NCBI GenBank assembly: GCA_964409635.1
Contig: CAYPEL010000147.1
Span: 1-6,633, forward strand
From: CAYPEL01 sp964409635
GTDB lineage: Bacteria > Pseudomonadota > Gammaproteobacteria > DSM-19610
Reading direction: 5' to 3'
Length of the DNA: 6,633 bases
Shown here: piece by piece, positions 4,941 through 6,633 of the stretch
How the letters are laid out: each line of letters starts with the position of its first letter
Numbering within the stretch: the stretch's first letter is position 1
Position numbers and translations under genes: made by a program
The notes under the pieces: model-generated
What the model saw: the letters and a program-made list of their open reading frames with translations, nothing else
What the model was told of the DNA's origin: nothing
Database searches by the model: none

Positions 4941-6071
4941 ATGTACTACTGGCGCCTTTCCGGTTTTTATTTTTTCTACTTTGCCGCTTTAGGTTCGTTG
5001 ATACCGTATTGGGGTTTATACCTGAAATCGCGGGGCTTCAGCCCTGTCGAGATTGGCGAACTCATCGCCATCATTATGGCGACAAAGATTGTGGCGCCAA
5101 ACATCTGGGGCTGGGTAGCGGATCATTGCGGGCAGCGCATGAGGGTAATCCGCGTTGCATGCTTGCTGGCGATGGTCTCATTTACCGGTGTATTTCTGAG
5201 CTATGGCTATTGGTGGATGGCTTTGGTAATGGCAGTATTCAGTTTTTTTTGGAATGCAGCCTTACCGCAATTTGAAGCGGCGACCTTAAACCACTTGGGA
5301 TCAGATACACAGCGGTATAGCCGTATCCGCTTATGGGGATCGATTGGTTTTATCCTCATGGTGGCTGGCCTGGGTGCAGTGTTTGATCGAACCGGGATGG
5401 GCTTGTTGCCCTACGTGCTGGTTGTGTTGTTTGCCGGAATTTGGTTGTCGAGTTTGTGTGTGCCGGAGCGGGCGGCGGGGCATCAAAGTCTGGATCATGA
5501 GCCGCTGAGTAAGGTGTTAAAAACCCCTTCTGTGTTTTCGTTGTTGCTGGTTTGTTTTCTAATTCAGGCGAGTCATGGACCCTACTATACCTTCTTTAGT
5601 TTATACCTGACTGACCACGGTTACAGTGAAACTGTAATAGGCCAGTTATGGGCACTAGGCGTGGTAGCGGAAATTGGTGTGTTTTTGCGAATGCATCGCT
5701 GGTTGCCGAGGTATGGATCAAGAAATCTACTATTGGTGGCAACAATTTTGACGGCTGTCCGCTGGTTATTGATCGCAGTGTTTGCCGATAACGCCTGGAT
5801 AATAGTGATAGCGCAACTTCTGCACGCGGCAAGTTTTGGTGTTTATCATGCCGTCGCAATCCATTTAATACATCGCTTGTTTACCGGAAAACACCAGGGC
5901 CGTGGCCAGGCCTTGTACAGCAGCCTGAGTTTTGGTGCGGGTGGCGCCGTAGGCAGTCTGGCAGCAGGTTATCTCTGGGAAAATGTCGGTGCTCAGTCAA
6001 TGTATCTCGCAGCAGCCTTTGTTGCGGCGGCCGCTGCGGCGGCGGTGTACTGGGGGATTAAACAAAAATAA
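4941..6071 (+). CDS. MFS transporter, HcaT/3-phenylpropionate permease-like
   Basis: A 376-aa inner-membrane protein with about 12 predicted hydrophobic segments in two halves, split by a hydrophilic loop near 173-195. Family marks are the N-terminal LSGFYFFYFAALGSLIPYWG segment, the loop 2-3 motif A GWVADHCGQR (57-66), the RLWGSIGF block (130-137) and HGPYYTFFSLYL (212-223) opening the second half. These match the MFS_1-like/PPP group that includes E. coli HcaT and relates to nucleoside and sugar symporters. The substrate is not predictable here; a small organic acid with proton symport is a family-based guess. The final helix contains an alanine run (361-368). Synteny with aroC recalls Pseudomonas, where a similar permease follows aroC. 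The Shine-Dalgarno before 4941 is weak. A 13-codon frame (4892-4933) ends 7 bases before the start. Confidence 0.85.
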   Translation: MYYWRLSGFYFFYFAALGSLIPYWGLYLKSRGFSPVEIGELIAIIMATKIVAPNIWGWVADHCGQRMRVIRVACLLAMVSFTGVFLSYGYWWMALVMAVFSFFWNAALPQFEAATLNHLGSDTQRYSRIRLWGSIGFILMVAGLGAVFDRTGMGLLPYVLVVLFAGIWLSSLCVPERAAGHQSLDHEPLSKVLKTPSVFSLLLVCFLIQASHGPYYTFFSLYLTDHGYSETVIGQLWALGVVAEIGVFLRMHRWLPRYGSRNLLLVATILTAVRWLLIAVFADNAWIIVIAQLLHAASFGVYHAVAIHLIHRLFTGKHQGRGQALYSSLSFGAGGAVGSLAAGYLWENVGAQSMYLAAAFVAAAAAAAVYWGIKQK

Positions 6072-6094
6072 CTTTAAATTGTTCGATTAGCGCT

Positions 6095-6123
6095 TTGATA
6101 TTTATACTAAAATCTACTAGTAT
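6095..6123 (+). promoter_or_regulatory. Candidate mscL promoter
   Basis: TTGATA (6095-6100, 5 of 6) and TAGTAT (6118-6123, 4 of 6) are 17 bp apart, in an A+T-rich 138-bp gap between the permease and mscL. An alternative -10, TATACT at 6103-6108, has only a poor -35 (TTGTTC, 6079-6084). Either would give mscL its own transcript. Confidence 0.4.
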
Positions 6124-6147
6124 TACAGTTTGCACGAGGCAAATATT

Positions 6148-6160
6148 CAGCATGATGCTG
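6148..6160. repeat. 13-bp palindrome in the mscL leader
   Basis: CAGCAT-G-ATGCTG is a perfect inverted repeat 50 bases before the mscL start and downstream of the predicted promoter. It could be an operator. The one-base centre is too tight for the whole repeat to form an RNA hairpin, and no U-run follows directly. Confidence 0.35.
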
Positions 6161-6209
6161 TTTCTGTGGCTTAAGTAATAGTCAATTTTAAAACGGAGGG
6201 TATACAACA

Positions 6210-6599
6210 ATGGGTATGATGTCGGAGTTCAAGGAATTTGCAATTAAAGGCAACATGGTGGATATGGCCGTGGGTATCATCATCGGCGCCGCGTTTGGTA
6301 AAATCGTATCTTCGCTGGTTGCTGATGTCATTATGCCGCCGCTGGGTTTGTTAATGGGCGGTGTCGATTTCAGAGGGTTAAGCTATATCGTTAAAGAAGC
6401 AGTTGATGGTGCTGAAGCAATTACCCTCAATTATGGTGTCTTTATACAACACATAATAGATTTTGTAATTGTCGCCTTTGCTATTTTTATGATTGTAAAA
6501 ATGATTAATTCTGCGAAAAAGAAGGAAGAAGCTAAACCTACACCACCACCAAAACAGGAAGTGTTGCTCGAAGAAATTCGGGACTTGCTTAAAAAATAA
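6210..6599 (+). CDS. mscL: Large-conductance mechanosensitive channel MscL
   Basis: Inner-membrane homopentameric channel that opens under high membrane tension and releases solutes during hypo-osmotic shock. The 129-aa product is close to the usual 130-140. It shows the N-terminal amphipathic helix (SEFKEFAIKGN), TM1 (about 18-45; VDMAVGIIIGAAFGKIVSSL, which lines the pore and holds the gate), a short periplasmic loop (about 50-73), TM2 (about 74-101; YGVFIQHIIDFVIVAFAIFM), a charged linker with prolines (103-115) and the C-terminal bundle helix ending LLEEIRDLLKK. The ATG at 6210 has GGAGG 10 bases upstream; in-frame ATGs at 6216 and 6219 lie too far from that site. The gene is complete and nothing recognisable follows before the window ends. 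Confidence 0.97.
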   Translation: MGMMSEFKEFAIKGNMVDMAVGIIIGAAFGKIVSSLVADVIMPPLGLLMGGVDFRGLSYIVKEAVDGAEAITLNYGVFIQHIIDFVIVAFAIFMIVKMINSAKKKEEAKPTPPPKQEVLLEEIRDLLKK

Positions 6600-6633
6600 T
6601 TTCTCTATGTAAGATAATTTGATCCCCGCCGTA

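Noticed and set aside
1..6633. CRISPR array or riboswitch
   Set aside because: No regularly spaced repeats and no recognisable riboswitch core in the gaps, all of which are short.

Overview
The window looks like a chromosomal segment of a gammaproteobacterium. Evidence: a gammaproteobacterial-type AroC and MscL, an aroC followed by an HcaT-like MFS transporter on the same strand (an order I recall from Pseudomonas), a tRNA with an encoded CCA, and a RAYT-type (REP-associated tyrosine) transposase. I cannot name the genus from sequence alone.

Layout: 1-53 is the 3' part of a serine tRNA. From about 80 to 1892 there is an A+T-richer accessory unit read rightwards. It has a conserved-looking left-end motif that carries a good sigma-70 promoter, then a 366-aa RAYT transposase, then an overlapping nucleotidyltransferase of the AbiEii/AbiGii toxin family. 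Converging on it from the right, on the minus strand, are an acidic J-domain protein (1931-3220) and, upstream of that, a 63-aa conserved-looking small protein (3428-3619). The J-protein's intrinsic terminator lies inside the last codons of the toxin gene. A roughly 100-bp gap with divergent starts leads to rightward housekeeping genes: aroC (chorismate synthase), an MFS permease, and mscL (mechanosensitive channel) with its own promoter-like region.

Most interesting point: the transposase is about 100 residues longer than a Y1 transposase plus helix-turn-helix needs to be. Its C-terminal domain (about residues 270-363) resembles, from memory, the small helical proteins usually encoded just upstream of AbiEii-type toxins (DUF6922-like). 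The toxin gene starts inside the transposase gene, 38 bp before its stop, with its own ribosome binding site. I read this as a candidate transposase-antitoxin fusion translationally coupled to its toxin: a mobile or domesticated RAYT carrying its own addiction or defence module. The Y1 and nucleotidyltransferase assignments are direct motif readings; the antitoxin role is inference.

The remaining genes are ordinary. aroC makes chorismate for aromatic amino acids, folate and quinones; mscL protects against hypo-osmotic shock; the J-protein probably works with an Hsp70 (DnaK-type) partner.
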